DNA of 56,720 bases from positions 1 through 56,720 of the forward strand of contig JAJZQW010000005.1 of assembly GCA_021802985.1 (NCBI GenBank), given 5' to 3'. Made by a program: the position numbers and the translations under genes. How positions within the stretch are numbered: position 1 is the stretch's first letter; every line of letters begins with the position of its first letter. Shown here piece after piece: positions 1 to 8,274 of the stretch. The notes under the pieces are model-generated. The model saw only the letters and a list, made by a program, of their open reading frames with translations. It was not told the DNA's origin and did no database searches. The stretch is from Acidobacteriota bacterium. GTDB taxonomy: Bacteria; Acidobacteriota; Holophagae; Holophagales; Holophagaceae.

Positions 1-8
1 GAGCCCCC

Positions 9-575
9 ATGCCCTTGATCCTCGCCACCCAGGTCCGCGCCGGGATGATCGTCAACTTCGAGAACGAACTCTGCCGCGTGATCAGCACCGAGCACCAGAC
101 GCCCGGCAACCTGCCGGCCCGGGTGCAGGTGAAGATGAAGCGGCTCAAGGACGGCATCAACCGGGAGAACCGCTTCGGCAGCTCCGACAAGGTGGACAAG
201 GCCAGCCTCGAGCAGCACATGCTGGAATACCTCTACGACGACGGCGGCAATCTCGTCTTCATGAACAACGAGACCTACGAGCAGCTGGAAGTGAGCAAGG
301 AGGTCCTGGGCGATGGCCTGGTCTTCCTCGAGCCCAACATGCAGGTGGAGATCGAGTTCTACGAGGGCCAGCCCATGGGCGCCACCCTGCCGCCCAGCGT
401 GGTGCTGACGATCATGGAGACCGATCCGGTCATGAAGAACGCCAACGCCACCGGGTCCTACAAGCCCGCCAAGCTGGACAACGGCATCACCGTGGGGGTG
501 CCCCCCTACATGGAGGCGGGGCAGAAGATCCGCGTGAACACGGCGGACCGCACCTACATGGAGCGGGTGAAGTAG
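9..575 (+). CDS. efp: Elongation factor P
   Basis: Translation factor that binds the ribosome between the P and E sites and relieves stalling at polyproline. The 188-residue length and three-barrel layout are typical of the family (KOW-like N domain about 1-65, then two OB domains). In the domain I loop the sequence reads TPGNLPARVQVK, so the residue aligned without a gap to modified Lys34 of E. coli EF-P is Asn34. The lysyl, rhamnosyl or aminopentanol modifications known elsewhere would therefore not apply directly at this position. Only eight bases precede the start, so the promoter lies outside the window. A strong terminator follows directly, so this looks like the last gene of its transcript. 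Confidence 0.95.
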   Translation: MPLILATQVRAGMIVNFENELCRVISTEHQTPGNLPARVQVKMKRLKDGINRENRFGSSDKVDKASLEQHMLEYLYDDGGNLVFMNNETYEQLEVSKEVLGDGLVFLEPNMQVEIEFYEGQPMGATLPPSVVLTIMETDPVMKNANATGSYKPAKLDNGITVGVPPYMEAGQKIRVNTADRTYMERVK

Positions 576-598
576 CCCCCCGCTCCCTGGCCAAGCCC

Positions 599-635
599 TG
601 GCCCCGGGTTGGCTTCTGCCCCCGGGGCCATTTTT
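599..635 (+). terminator. Rho-independent terminator after efp
   Basis: A perfect 10-bp stem (TGGCCCCGGG at 599-608 with CCCGGGGCCA at 621-630) is followed at once by five T residues. It separates efp from the regulator gene downstream. Confidence 0.85.
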
Positions 636-701
636 CTTGCAAGCCGCCAAGTCGGAACTGTTACAAACCAGCGGGGATGTTCATTACCTTGGCATCCTCT
701 G

Positions 702-717
702 CGTGACTGGGGTCACA
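702..717 (+). promoter_or_regulatory. CRP-like operator upstream of the Crp/Fnr gene
   Basis: CGTGACTGGGGTCACA is a near-perfect dyad matching TGTGA-N6-TCACA at nine of ten positions. Its centre lies about 55 bp before the regulator's start codon. It is likely an autoregulatory site, since the protein's recognition helix is of the CRP type. Confidence 0.65.
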
Positions 718-764
718 AGGCGGGGCTTTTTGTGCGAAACTTTGCTGTTGCGTCGTGGAGTCCC

Positions 765-1439
765 ATGCCTCAAGCCGTCCTGAACCTGAGACGAATCGAG
801 TTCCTCGCGGGCCTGTCCATGGCCGCGGCCGAAGAGCTGGCCGGCATTGCCGAACTGCGTCGATTCCCCGATGGCGCCCGCGTCTATACCCAGGGCGACC
901 AGATCCCCGGCGCCTACGTGGTGGTGAAGGGCGGTCTCAAGGTCTTCCGCACGGACGGCCGGGGCCGGGTGCAGGTCCTCCAATTCCTCAAGGTGGGGGA
1001 TTGTGTGGGCGAGGTTCCCGTCTTCGATGGTGTGCCCATCGCCTCCAGCGCCGAGTCCCATGGCGAGACGGAGTGCTGGCTCATTCCCGCGGGCCCCCTC
1101 CGCCAGGTGGTCCACCACCATCCCGAAGTGGCCGAGATGCTCATCCAGCACTTTGCCGCCAAGGTGCGCCACCTGGTGACCCTGGTGGAGACCCTCAGCC
1201 TGCACAGCGTGCCCGAGCGCGTGGCGCAGCTGCTCATCGAGGCCCACGAAGCCAATCCGACCCGGGCCATCGTGGAGTTCCAGGAGACCCAGGAAGACCT
1301 GGCCCAGTGCATCGGCGCGAGCCGCGAGGCCTTCAGCCGGGCGCTGCGCCTGCTCACGGACCTGGGCCTCACGCAGAGCACCTTCCCCGTCGTGCGCATC
1401 CTCGATCTGGCCAAGCTCCAGCGCTACGCCAAGGGCTGA
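765..1439 (+). CDS. Crp/Fnr-family transcriptional regulator
   Basis: A 224-residue activator/repressor with an N-terminal cyclic-nucleotide-type effector barrel (about 15-125), a long dimer helix and a C-terminal winged helix. The recognition helix reads ASREAFSRALRLL, keeping the R-E-x3-R pattern that in E. coli CRP contacts the GTGA half-site. I see no cluster of N-terminal cysteines as in FNR, so a small-molecule or heme-type signal is more likely than an Fe-S cluster; the effector is unknown. The ATG at 765 was chosen over an upstream in-frame start at 609 because the family fold begins there and GGAG precedes it. A matching operator at 702-717 suggests autoregulation. Confidence 0.88.
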   Translation: MPQAVLNLRRIEFLAGLSMAAAEELAGIAELRRFPDGARVYTQGDQIPGAYVVVKGGLKVFRTDGRGRVQVLQFLKVGDCVGEVPVFDGVPIASSAESHGETECWLIPAGPLRQVVHHHPEVAEMLIQHFAAKVRHLVTLVETLSLHSVPERVAQLLIEAHEANPTRAIVEFQETQEDLAQCIGASREAFSRALRLLTDLGLTQSTFPVVRILDLAKLQRYAKG

Positions 1440-1440
1440 G

Positions 1441-1524
1441 CCCTGCTCCAAAACGCTTCGCGTTTTGGAGATAGAGGAAGCTTTTTTTCTACCTCCAAAT
1501 CGCCGCAGGCGATTTGGAGCAGGG
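1441..1524. repeat. Nested palindromic element between convergent stop codons
   Basis: The gap between the crp-like stop (1439) and the moeA stop (1526) is filled by one structured element. It has 12-bp outer inverted repeats (CCCTGCTCCAAA at 1441-1452, TTTGGAGCAGGG at 1513-1524) enclosing two perfect hairpins. These are an 11-bp stem at 1446-1470 and a 12-bp stem at 1493-1519, separated by a T-rich stretch at 1482-1488. It can serve as a two-way terminator, but the nested arrangement is more elaborate than that role needs. Confidence 0.8.
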
Positions 1525-1525
1525 G

Positions 1526-2665
1526 CTACACCACGATCAGGTAGCGAGTCTTCACCCCCGCCTCCAGGCCGCCGGGTTCGATCCAGGCGCAGGCGTCGGC
1601 CTGGGCCAGGGTGATGAGGTCGCCGGAGCCCTTGGAGGGCAGGGGCTGGAGCTCCCCGGCCTCGATCCGGCAGGGGTGCAGCAGGGGCCGGTCGCCCTTG
1701 TTGTTCACCCGCGCCGAGAGGCGTCCCGATCGCCAGGGGTCGGGTGGGCGCAGGCCCTGGAGCCGCGCCAGGGCCACGGGCAGGAAGAGCAGGGCGTTGC
1801 AGTAGGCGGAGACGGGATTTCCCGGCAGGCCGAGGATGAGCCGGTCCCCCAGCAGCGCGGCGAGCATGGGCTTGCCCGGTTTGAGGCGGATGCGATGGAA
1901 GAGGATCTGCGCCCCCAGGCCCGCCAGCACCGCGGGCAGGTGGTCGTGCTCGCCCATGCTGACGCCGCCGGAGGTGACCAGGATGCGGGCGCCATCCGGC
2001 GCCGAGAGGGCCGCGGCCAGGACCGCCGGATCGTCGGGCAGCGCGGGGCGGCGGAGGACCTCAGCGCCCAGGGCATGGGCCAGGGCCGCCAGCATGGGGC
2101 CGTTGGAATCACGGATCTGATGCGCGGCGGGTGCCGTCACCAGCTCGTTCCCCGTGGACGCCACGGCCACGCGAATGCGCGCGGGGGCGGGCACGGGCAG
2201 GCCCACCTGGGCCCGCAGGCCCAGGGCGGCGGCGGTGAGCGGAGCGCCCTCGCGCAGCAGGAGGTCCCCGGACCGGGCCTGTTCGCCACGGGCGCGCACA
2301 TGGTCGCCGGAGGTGGGGTCCACCCGGAGATGAACCGCGCCCTCGGATTCCGTGAGCTGCTCCACGGGGACGATGGCATCGGCCCCGGGCGGCAGGGCCG
2401 CGCCGGTCATGATGCGCACGCAGGTGCCGGGCTCCACCGGGAAGGCCGCCGGGTCGTCCCCGGCGAAGAGGGTGCCCAGGATGCGGCGCGGTGCGCGGCC
2501 ATCGGCGGAGCGCAGGGCCACGCCATCCATGGCGGTGCGATCCGTGGCGGGGTCGTCCCGGTCCGCGCGCACCTCCGCCAGGCGGGGTGCCGGGAGGGCC
2601 TCCCAGAGGCACCGGAGGGCCTCCTCCAGGGGCAGCAGGTCCGGGTGGTCGCAGCTCATGGCCAT
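1526..2665 (-). CDS. moeA: Molybdopterin molybdenumtransferase MoeA
   Basis: Inserts molybdate into adenylylated molybdopterin to make active Mo cofactor in the cytoplasm. At 379 residues it is slightly short of the usual 390-410. It shows family motifs: DRTAMDGVALR near the N-terminus, MTGAALPPGADAIVP, the MoCF-binding stretch TSGGVSMGEHD, and the LPGNPVSA signature. It overlaps the HemY-like gene by 10 bp and is probably the last gene of the Rieske/molybdoenzyme operon, where it would supply cofactor for that enzyme. The moaA gene is elsewhere in the window (28026-29042). Confidence 0.95.
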   Translation of the reverse strand: MAMSCDHPDLLPLEEALRCLWEALPAPRLAEVRADRDDPATDRTAMDGVALRSADGRAPRRILGTLFAGDDPAAFPVEPGTCVRIMTGAALPPGADAIVPVEQLTESEGAVHLRVDPTSGDHVRARGEQARSGDLLLREGAPLTAAALGLRAQVGLPVPAPARIRVAVASTGNELVTAPAAHQIRDSNGPMLAALAHALGAEVLRRPALPDDPAVLAAALSAPDGARILVTSGGVSMGEHDHLPAVLAGLGAQILFHRIRLKPGKPMLAALLGDRLILGLPGNPVSAYCNALLFLPVALARLQGLRPPDPWRSGRLSARVNNKGDRPLLHPCRIEAGELQPLPSKGSGDLITLAQADACAWIEPGGLEAGVKTRYLIVV

Positions 2666-3894
2666 CCCCCGATCCTACTCTCGGCGCCCTGGGTGACGAG
2701 GGCCTCCACCCCGGCGATGAGCGCGCCGAGGCCCTGGCCGAAGCGCGCCGCGGCTACCCAGTCCAGGCCCGGAGGCAGGGCGCCCAGGATGCGGGCCAGG
2801 CGGTGCCGCTGCCCCGGCGGGGGCGCGGCCAGGGCCCGGGGGGCCTCCAGCCGAAGGATGGCCTGGGCCTCTGGCAGCTCCGGCACCCAGCGCCGCAGGG
2901 CCGCGTCCACGGCGGACCAGGGCCGTGCGCCCAGGGGCAGGAAGCTGCGGAGGTGCATGCGGGCCCCGTCCACCCCGGGGTGGGCTACGGTGCAGCCCAG
3001 CAGATCGCTGCCCTCCCGGGGATGCACCAGGAAGCCGTGGCCCGAGGCCAGGGGCCGCACGGCCGCATGGATCGAGTGCCAGTTTTCGACGGAGACGTAG
3101 GGGATCTCCCGCAGGGCCGCTCCCGCTTCGGGAGCATGGGGCGCGAGAAGTTCCGCGGCCTCGAAGGCGGGCAGGGCCAGGATCACCCGCGCGGCGAGGG
3201 CCTCGTGCCCGTCGCCGGATACGCGCCAGCCGCCGGGCACGGGCTCGAGGCGCCGCGCCCGGAGCCCCGGGCGGAGCTCCAGGTCCCGCGCCAGGGCGCG
3301 CGGCAGGCTGCCCATGCCTCCGGGAAGGCGCACCTGCCGGGCACCGGCGCGCCGGGTCAGGATCGCCGCATCCAGCTCCTCGGCCGCCGTGGCGAAGAGG
3401 CCCCGTGCCGCGAGGGGCAGCAGCCGCTCGGCCACCTCGGTCCCGAAGCGGCGTCGGGTCCAGGTGGCCAGGCTCTCGTCGTCGCGGGCACGGACGGGCC
3501 ACGCCAGTCCCGCCAGCAGCCGGAGGCGCCCCGGGAGGCTCAGGAGCGGTGAAACGAGAAAGGCGCCACCGTGGGCCGGCACGGGGACCAGCCGGCCGTC
3601 CAGGGCCGCCCAGCGCGGCAGGCGAGGCACCTCCGCGAAGGACAGGCCGAGGGCGCGCAGCAGGCGATCGGTGGCGTCCCCGGCCCGCAGGGGCAGGCCC
3701 TGGGGGCCCCATTCGGCCTGTCCGCCCTCCCAGGCCTGGGTGCGAACCCAGCCGCCGGGTGCGGCAGCGGCCTCCCACACCTCGACCGGGATTCCCCGCC
3801 GCCGCAGGTGCCAGGCGCACAGCAGCCCCGCCACGCCGCCCCCGAGGACGAGGGTGGGCGGGGCGGGGGAGGCTTCGAAGGCAGGCGTCGCCAT
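2656..3894 (-). CDS. hemY: Protoporphyrinogen/coproporphyrinogen oxidase-like FAD enzyme (HemY type)
   Basis: A 412-residue flavoprotein starting with a Rossmann FAD motif (VLGGGVAGLLCAWHLRRRG) and the amine-oxidase-superfamily layout of HemY/HemG, which oxidises protoporphyrinogen or coproporphyrinogen late in heme synthesis. The C-terminal FAD-contacting region (GQGLGALIAGVEALV) resembles the usual IAGVEAL motif of the family. No transmembrane segment is evident. It is 31 bp downstream of the HPP gene and overlaps moeA, so heme and Mo-cofactor steps appear to be made from the operon that needs them. It could be another amine-oxidase-like enzyme, but HemY fits best. Confidence 0.8.
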   Translation of the reverse strand: MATPAFEASPAPPTLVLGGGVAGLLCAWHLRRRGIPVEVWEAAAAPGGWVRTQAWEGGQAEWGPQGLPLRAGDATDRLLRALGLSFAEVPRLPRWAALDGRLVPVPAHGGAFLVSPLLSLPGRLRLLAGLAWPVRARDDESLATWTRRRFGTEVAERLLPLAARGLFATAAEELDAAILTRRAGARQVRLPGGMGSLPRALARDLELRPGLRARRLEPVPGGWRVSGDGHEALAARVILALPAFEAAELLAPHAPEAGAALREIPYVSVENWHSIHAAVRPLASGHGFLVHPREGSDLLGCTVAHPGVDGARMHLRSFLPLGARPWSAVDAALRRWVPELPEAQAILRLEAPRALAAPPPGQRHRLARILGALPPGLDWVAAARFGQGLGALIAGVEALVTQGAESRIGGWP

Positions 3895-3925
3895 GCCCGA
3901 TTGTGGCCGGGCCGGGCGGAGACGG

Positions 3926-4555
3926 TCAGCCCATGTCGGGTGCCACCCGCTTCGCCCAGAGCGGGTAGTCGATGCCCGCGAGGCGGTTGATGACGATGGC
4001 CTGGATCGTCAGCAGGGCCACGGCCAGCAGCATGATGGCCAGCGACAGCGGCTTGGTGATGATGCCCAGCGAGATGATGAGCGTCGTGGCGCCGGCGGGT
4101 GGATGGGCGGCCTTGAAGAGGATCATCAGGGCGCCGGTGGCGGCCAGGGAGAGTGCCGCGGCGCCGATGCGGGCCGGGGTCACGCCCATGACCATGGCCG
4201 GCGGGGCATGCTGGAGGCCCATGAGGCAGAGCGCGCCGTAGCCACAGACAATGCCGATGAGGTGGCCGTAGATCGTGTGGCGGGGACTGGCTGTGGGCAG
4301 CGTGGGTGTGAAGAAGAACAGGAAGGCCGTGGGCCCCAGGGATGGGAAGACGAAGGGCGTGCGGGTCAGCATGGCCAGGCCCGCCAGCAGGCCGATGGTG
4401 AGCAGGCCGTTGATGAACATGAAGGCGGCCCAGAGCTGGCGATCGGGAAACCGGGACAGCAGGCTGGTGAGCCGGAAACGGACCAGGAGGCCGCGGGTGA
4501 CCTGGGGTTCCAGCAGTTCGAGGGCCGGTGGGCGGTCGGGGGTCGGGGATGTCAT
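3926..4555 (-). CDS. HPP-family integral membrane protein, possible nitrite/nitrate permease
   Basis: A 209-residue membrane protein with four to five hydrophobic segments and the name-giving HPP motif at about 151-153 (KAAHPPAGATTLI). Plant and cyanobacterial HPP-family members have been reported to transport nitrite. Next to a NasA/NarB-like molybdoenzyme this points to movement of an N-oxyanion, but that is inference. The ATG at 4555 begins just before MTSPTPDRP; the frame stays open upstream only as antisense and shadow sequence. The gap to the small membrane protein gene is 17 bp, which indicates co-transcription. Confidence 0.85.
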   Translation of the reverse strand: MTSPTPDRPPALELLEPQVTRGLLVRFRLTSLLSRFPDRQLWAAFMFINGLLTIGLLAGLAMLTRTPFVFPSLGPTAFLFFFTPTLPTASPRHTIYGHLIGIVCGYGALCLMGLQHAPPAMVMGVTPARIGAAALSLAATGALMILFKAAHPPAGATTLIISLGIITKPLSLAIMLLAVALLTIQAIVINRLAGIDYPLWAKRVAPDMG

Positions 4556-4572
4556 GGATGCTCCAGGCGGGT

Positions 4573-4803
4573 TCAGTGTTTGGGGCCTGCGTCGATGCGG
4601 GGCACCTTGAAGGCGAGGAAGAGGGCGATGGCCGTCAGGACCAGGGACGCGGCGAAGGCGCCGGGCAGCACGGCCCGTTGCCCATCCAGCACGGACTGGA
4701 GGACCGTCTCGAAGAGGTAGACCTGGATGCCCAGGATCAAGAGGGCCACCACGAGGGCGGCGTCGGCCAGCTGGCCACGGCGGGACTGGACGGGACGGCT
4801 CAT
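4573..4803 (-). CDS. Small two-helix membrane protein of the Rieske operon
   Basis: A 76-residue protein with two hydrophobic helices (about 12-34 and 44-66) and short polar ends. The ATG at 4801-4803 overlaps the Rieske stop codon by four bases, which implies translational coupling. I do not recognise a family with confidence. Its size and place between the Rieske and HPP genes suit a small assembly or accessory subunit of the membrane complex. Confidence 0.7.
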   Translation of the reverse strand: MSRPVQSRRGQLADAALVVALLILGIQVYLFETVLQSVLDGQRAVLPGAFAASLVLTAIALFLAFKVPRIDAGPKH

Positions 4804-5357
4804 GCCTCCACCTCCATGCGGGTATCGCGGGGGCAGGCGGCGCCGGCCCGGGTGGGAAGCGCCGTGGGCTTGGGCAGATCGCCCACGGCCCAGAGGGTGC
4901 CGTCGGGGCGCAGTTCCAGGGCGATGCCCGACAGGGGACGCGTCGGGGGGCCCTGGACCGGGAAGCCCCGCTCCACCTCGAAGAAGCCCTCGTGGCAGGG
5001 GCACTCCAGCTGGTCGTTGCGGAAGCGCACGGCGCAGCCCAGGTGGGTGCAGGTCTGGCGGTAGGCCCGGAGTTCGCCCATGGGCGTGCGCAGGAGGATG
5101 CAGCGGTCCTGGGCATCCCGGAAGGTGAACAGGCGGCTCTGGCCGGGCCGCAGGTCGGCCGCGAGGCCCAGGGCGATGGGTGCCTCCTTCTGACCCACGG
5201 GCTCGGGGGCCCCGGCGAGGGGCTTCTTCCGCAGCCACAGGTAGCCGAGGCCGGCCGTGAAGCCCGCGGAGACCAGGGCCAGGAAGCGGGCGAACTCGCG
5301 CCGGGAGAACCGGCCCTCGTCCGCCAGGTCCACGGGGAAGGCGCGTTTCCAGGCCAT
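4800..5357 (-). CDS. Tat-anchored Rieske [2Fe-2S] protein
   Basis: A 185-residue Rieske protein. The N-terminus carries a twin-arginine motif (SRREF, about 18-22) followed by a hydrophobic anchor (about 24-42), so the folded cluster domain should face the periplasm. The ligand boxes are CTHLGC (103-108) and CPCH (119-122). C103, H105, C119 and H122 would bind the cluster, and C108-C121 the usual disulfide. It overlaps the ferredoxin subunit at its start and the small membrane gene at its end. No cytochrome b/c1 genes are nearby, so it is not an ordinary bc1 Rieske. It probably passes electrons between quinol and the NarI-like protein or an outer partner. Confidence 0.92.
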   Translation of the reverse strand: MAWKRAFPVDLADEGRFSRREFARFLALVSAGFTAGLGYLWLRKKPLAGAPEPVGQKEAPIALGLAADLRPGQSRLFTFRDAQDRCILLRTPMGELRAYRQTCTHLGCAVRFRNDQLECPCHEGFFEVERGFPVQGPPTRPLSGIALELRPDGTLWAVGDLPKPTALPTRAGAACPRDTRMEVEA

Positions 5358-6007
5358 CAGAAATCTCCTTCGATGAGCAGCGCCGCGTCCAGGAAGAGGG
5401 GCGCTTCCGGATCCGGCACCATGAGGGCGTTCTTGGTCTTCACGGAAAGGCCGCCGACGAGGAACTCGCGCACGGGCTGGGCGGACCGCATCCGGCTGAT
5501 CTCGGCCTTGGGGGCGTAGAGCAGGGCCTGGCTGGGGCAGACGGTGGCGCACATGGGCTTCAGGCCCTCCGAGGTGCGGTCGTAGCAGAGGTCGCACTTC
5601 AGCATCTGCTCCAGGCCGCTGAAGACGATGGGCACGCCGAAGGGGCAGCTCAGCTCGCAGTTCTGGCAGCCGATGCAGCGGGGCTTCTGGCTGGAATGCA
5701 CCACGCCGTCCTCGCTGCGCTTGATGGCGTCCGCGGGGCAGACCTGGGCACAGATGGGGTCCTCGCAGTGCATGCAGACCGTGGGCGCCGTCTGGGGCGA
5801 GTACAGGCGATCCATGTCGTCCAGGTGGATCATGGGCCGGCCCTTGTGCGTGCCGCACTCCGCGCAGGCCGCCACGCAGCTTCGGCAGCCGATGCAGCGA
5901 TTCGGATCGATAAAAAAACCCCATTCGTCGAAATTGGTGAGGGGCATATGGGGATCGGCGGCCGACGGCGCGGATTCCGGGAAGAGACCGTACGCTTCGG
6001 GGGCCAT
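5357..6007 (-). CDS. Four-cluster ferredoxin subunit of a molybdopterin oxidoreductase (NrfC/DmsB type)
   Basis: A 216-residue electron-transfer subunit with four cysteine groups that predict four [4Fe-4S] clusters: CIGCRSCVAACAEC, CMHCEDPICAQVCP, CIGCQNCELSCP and a split group KCDLC plus CATVCP. This is the usual layout of beta subunits of DMSO reductase, polysulfide reductase and nitrite reductase. It has no export signal, which matches a cytoplasmic catalytic partner. The start codon overlaps the stop of the molybdoenzyme gene and the stop overlaps the Rieske start, so all three are translationally coupled. Confidence 0.93.
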   Translation of the reverse strand: MAPEAYGLFPESAPSAADPHMPLTNFDEWGFFIDPNRCIGCRSCVAACAECGTHKGRPMIHLDDMDRLYSPQTAPTVCMHCEDPICAQVCPADAIKRSEDGVVHSSQKPRCIGCQNCELSCPFGVPIVFSGLEQMLKCDLCYDRTSEGLKPMCATVCPSQALLYAPKAEISRMRSAQPVREFLVGGLSVKTKNALMVPDPEAPLFLDAALLIEGDF

Positions 6008-8268
6008 CAGAACACCTGTCCGGGAAGGGCCGCCTGATTGGTCCGGGCCTCGTAGGCCATGCGCTGGAGTTCGCGGAGCTCGGCGGGGAGGCGATCCGGC
6101 GTGGTCACCTGGAGGCGGCAGGCGCTGATCTTGAACTCGGGGATCTTGCTGACGGGATCCAGGTGGCGGGCGGTGAGCCGGTTGGCGCCGAGGTTCCCGG
6201 GCCAGTGGTAGGGGATGAAGACCGTGTCGGGCCGGATGGTCATCACCACCTTCGCGGGCAGCACGAGGCTGCCGCGGCGGCTGGTGATCTCGACGGCATC
6301 GCCGTCCTTCACGCTGTACTTCTCCGCCAGCTTCGGGTGGATCTCCAGGTAGGGATGGGGGCACTGCTCCACCAGCCAGCCGATGCGGCGGGTCTGGGTG
6401 CCGGAGAGGTAGTGGAAGACCACGCGGCCCGAGGTGAGCCACACGGGATACTCCGCGTCCACCACCTCCATGGGCGGCCGGTAGGGCGTGGGGACGAACG
6501 TCGCCCTGCCGTCGGGGTGGGCGAACTGGCCGCCTTCGAAGAGGCGGGGCGTGCCGGGATGGTCCAGCGTGGGGCAGGGCCAGAAGATGCCCATGTGCTT
6601 CTCGATCTTCTCGTAGGTGATGCCGTAGTAGTCGGCGGTGCCGCCCCTGGAGGCCACCCGCAGCTCGTTGAAGATGTCCTCCGGCTTCGTGAAGTGGTCG
6701 AAGTACTTCCCGCGGCCCAGGCGATGGGCGATCTCGTTGAGGATGACCCAGTCGGGTCGCGCATCGCCCGGTGGTTCCACGGCCTTGTTGATCTTGATGA
6801 CGCGGCCCTCGGCGGAAGTGCTGGTGCCCTCGTCCTCCTCGTGCAGGGCCGAGGGCAGGATCACGTCCGCGTACTGGGCGCTTTCCGAGGCGAAGAAATC
6901 CAGGACGACGAAGAAGTCCAGTTTCGCGAGGGCCTCGGCGGTGAACTGGTTGTCCGGCAGGCTCACCACGGGGTTGAAGCAGAGCAGCAGCAGACCCTTG
7001 ATCTCGCCGGCATGGATGGCGTTCATGATCTCCTGGGCGCTCTGCCCCTTGTGCGGGAGTTCCTCGTCCGTGCAGCCCCACACATCGCAGATGTACTTCC
7101 GGTGCTCGGGGTTCTCGATGTCGCGGTTGCCCGGCAGCTGGTCGCACTTGTGGCCGTGCTCGCGGCCGCCCTGGCCGTTGCCCTGGCCGGTGATGGTGCC
7201 GTAGCCGCAGTTGGGCCGGCCGATGCGGCCCGTGGCCAGCACCATGTTGATGCAACCGAGCACGTTGTCGACGCCCTTGCTCTGGTGCTCGATGCCCCGG
7301 GCGTGCATGAGGAAACTGGTCTTGGCCTCGCCCCACATCCGGGCGGCCTTCTCGATGGCCGCCACGGGCAGGCCGGTGATCTTGCTGGTCCACTCGGGGG
7401 TGCAGTCCTTCACGGTCTCGAGGGCCTGCTCGAAGCCGTTCGTGTGGGTCTTCACGAAGTCCCAGTCGATGAGATCCCACTTGTGGAGCAGGTGCAGGAT
7501 GCCGTTGGTCAGGGCAGAATCCGTGCCGGGCTTGAGGGGCAGCACCAGGTCCGCCGTGCGGGCGAGGGGGGTGATGCGGGGATCGACGACGATGAGCTTG
7601 GCGCCCTTGTCCCGGGCCCGCCAGATGTAGTCCGTGGTGATGGGCGAGCACTCGGCCACGTTGGAGCCGGCCACCCAGATCACCTCGGCGCCCTCGATGT
7701 CCGCCCAGCTGTTGGCGGCGCGGTCCAACCCGAAGGCTTTCTTGTTGCCCGCGCCGGCGCTGACCATGCAGAGGCGGCCGTTGTAGTCGAGGTTCTTCGT
7801 CTGGAGGCCCAGCCGCGCGAACTTGCCCACGTGGTAGCTCTTCTCGTTGGTGAGGGAGACGCCCGACAGCACGGCGAAGGCGTCCCGGCCATGCTTCGCC
7901 TGGATCTCCTGGATCTTCGCCACCGTGTGGGCCATGGCGGTCTCCCAGTCGGTCTCGCGGAAGCCCTCCGGCATGCGCATCAGGGCCTTCGTGAGGCGGT
8001 CCGGGTGGTTGCCCTGGAGGTAGCGCTTCACGCCCTTGGGGCAGAGCTTGCCCTTGTTGAAGGGGAATTCCTCCCAGGGATCAAAGCCGATGACGCGGTT
8101 GTCCTTCACCTTGAGCTTGATGCCGCACTGCTGCCCGCAGAAGCAGCAGTGGGTCTCCACCAGGCGGTCGGGCACGGGATCCGCGTCCCAGCCATCCGGC
8201 GGGGCAAGGTTCAGGTGGGGGCCGAAGGCTGTGCGGAGCTGGTCGGGGGTCTGGGGCAGGGTGGCCAT
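6007..8268 (-). CDS. NasA/NarB-like molybdopterin oxidoreductase catalytic subunit
   Basis: A 753-residue bis-MGD enzyme. An N-terminal [4Fe-4S] site is formed by C41, C44, C48 and C76 (CCFCGQQC and GKLCPKG), with the electron-relay Lys78 after it. C167 in NGRLCMVSA is the likely Mo ligand. The stretches [11 protein letters not shown] and [16 protein letters not shown] match the assimilatory nitrate reductase branch better than formate dehydrogenases, which usually have a Sec/Cys-His active site. There is no Tat signal, so it should be cytoplasmic. Ordinary NasA enzymes do not come with a four-cluster beta subunit, a Rieske protein and a cytochrome-like membrane subunit, so the function may be respiratory. 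The substrate (nitrate or another oxyanion) is inferred. Confidence 0.85.
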   Translation of the reverse strand: MATLPQTPDQLRTAFGPHLNLAPPDGWDADPVPDRLVETHCCFCGQQCGIKLKVKDNRVIGFDPWEEFPFNKGKLCPKGVKRYLQGNHPDRLTKALMRMPEGFRETDWETAMAHTVAKIQEIQAKHGRDAFAVLSGVSLTNEKSYHVGKFARLGLQTKNLDYNGRLCMVSAGAGNKKAFGLDRAANSWADIEGAEVIWVAGSNVAECSPITTDYIWRARDKGAKLIVVDPRITPLARTADLVLPLKPGTDSALTNGILHLLHKWDLIDWDFVKTHTNGFEQALETVKDCTPEWTSKITGLPVAAIEKAARMWGEAKTSFLMHARGIEHQSKGVDNVLGCINMVLATGRIGRPNCGYGTITGQGNGQGGREHGHKCDQLPGNRDIENPEHRKYICDVWGCTDEELPHKGQSAQEIMNAIHAGEIKGLLLLCFNPVVSLPDNQFTAEALAKLDFFVVLDFFASESAQYADVILPSALHEEDEGTSTSAEGRVIKINKAVEPPGDARPDWVILNEIAHRLGRGKYFDHFTKPEDIFNELRVASRGGTADYYGITYEKIEKHMGIFWPCPTLDHPGTPRLFEGGQFAHPDGRATFVPTPYRPPMEVVDAEYPVWLTSGRVVFHYLSGTQTRRIGWLVEQCPHPYLEIHPKLAEKYSVKDGDAVEITSRRGSLVLPAKVVMTIRPDTVFIPYHWPGNLGANRLTARHLDPVSKIPEFKISACRLQVTTPDRLPAELRELQRMAYEARTNQAALPGQVF

Positions 8269-8274
8269 GGCGGT

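Noticed and set aside
6007..8268. Formate dehydrogenase
   Set aside because: The Mo-ligand region reads RLCM and the [10 protein letters not shown] and LPGNRD stretches match the NasA/NarB branch; no FDH-specific maturation gene is nearby. Not fully excluded.
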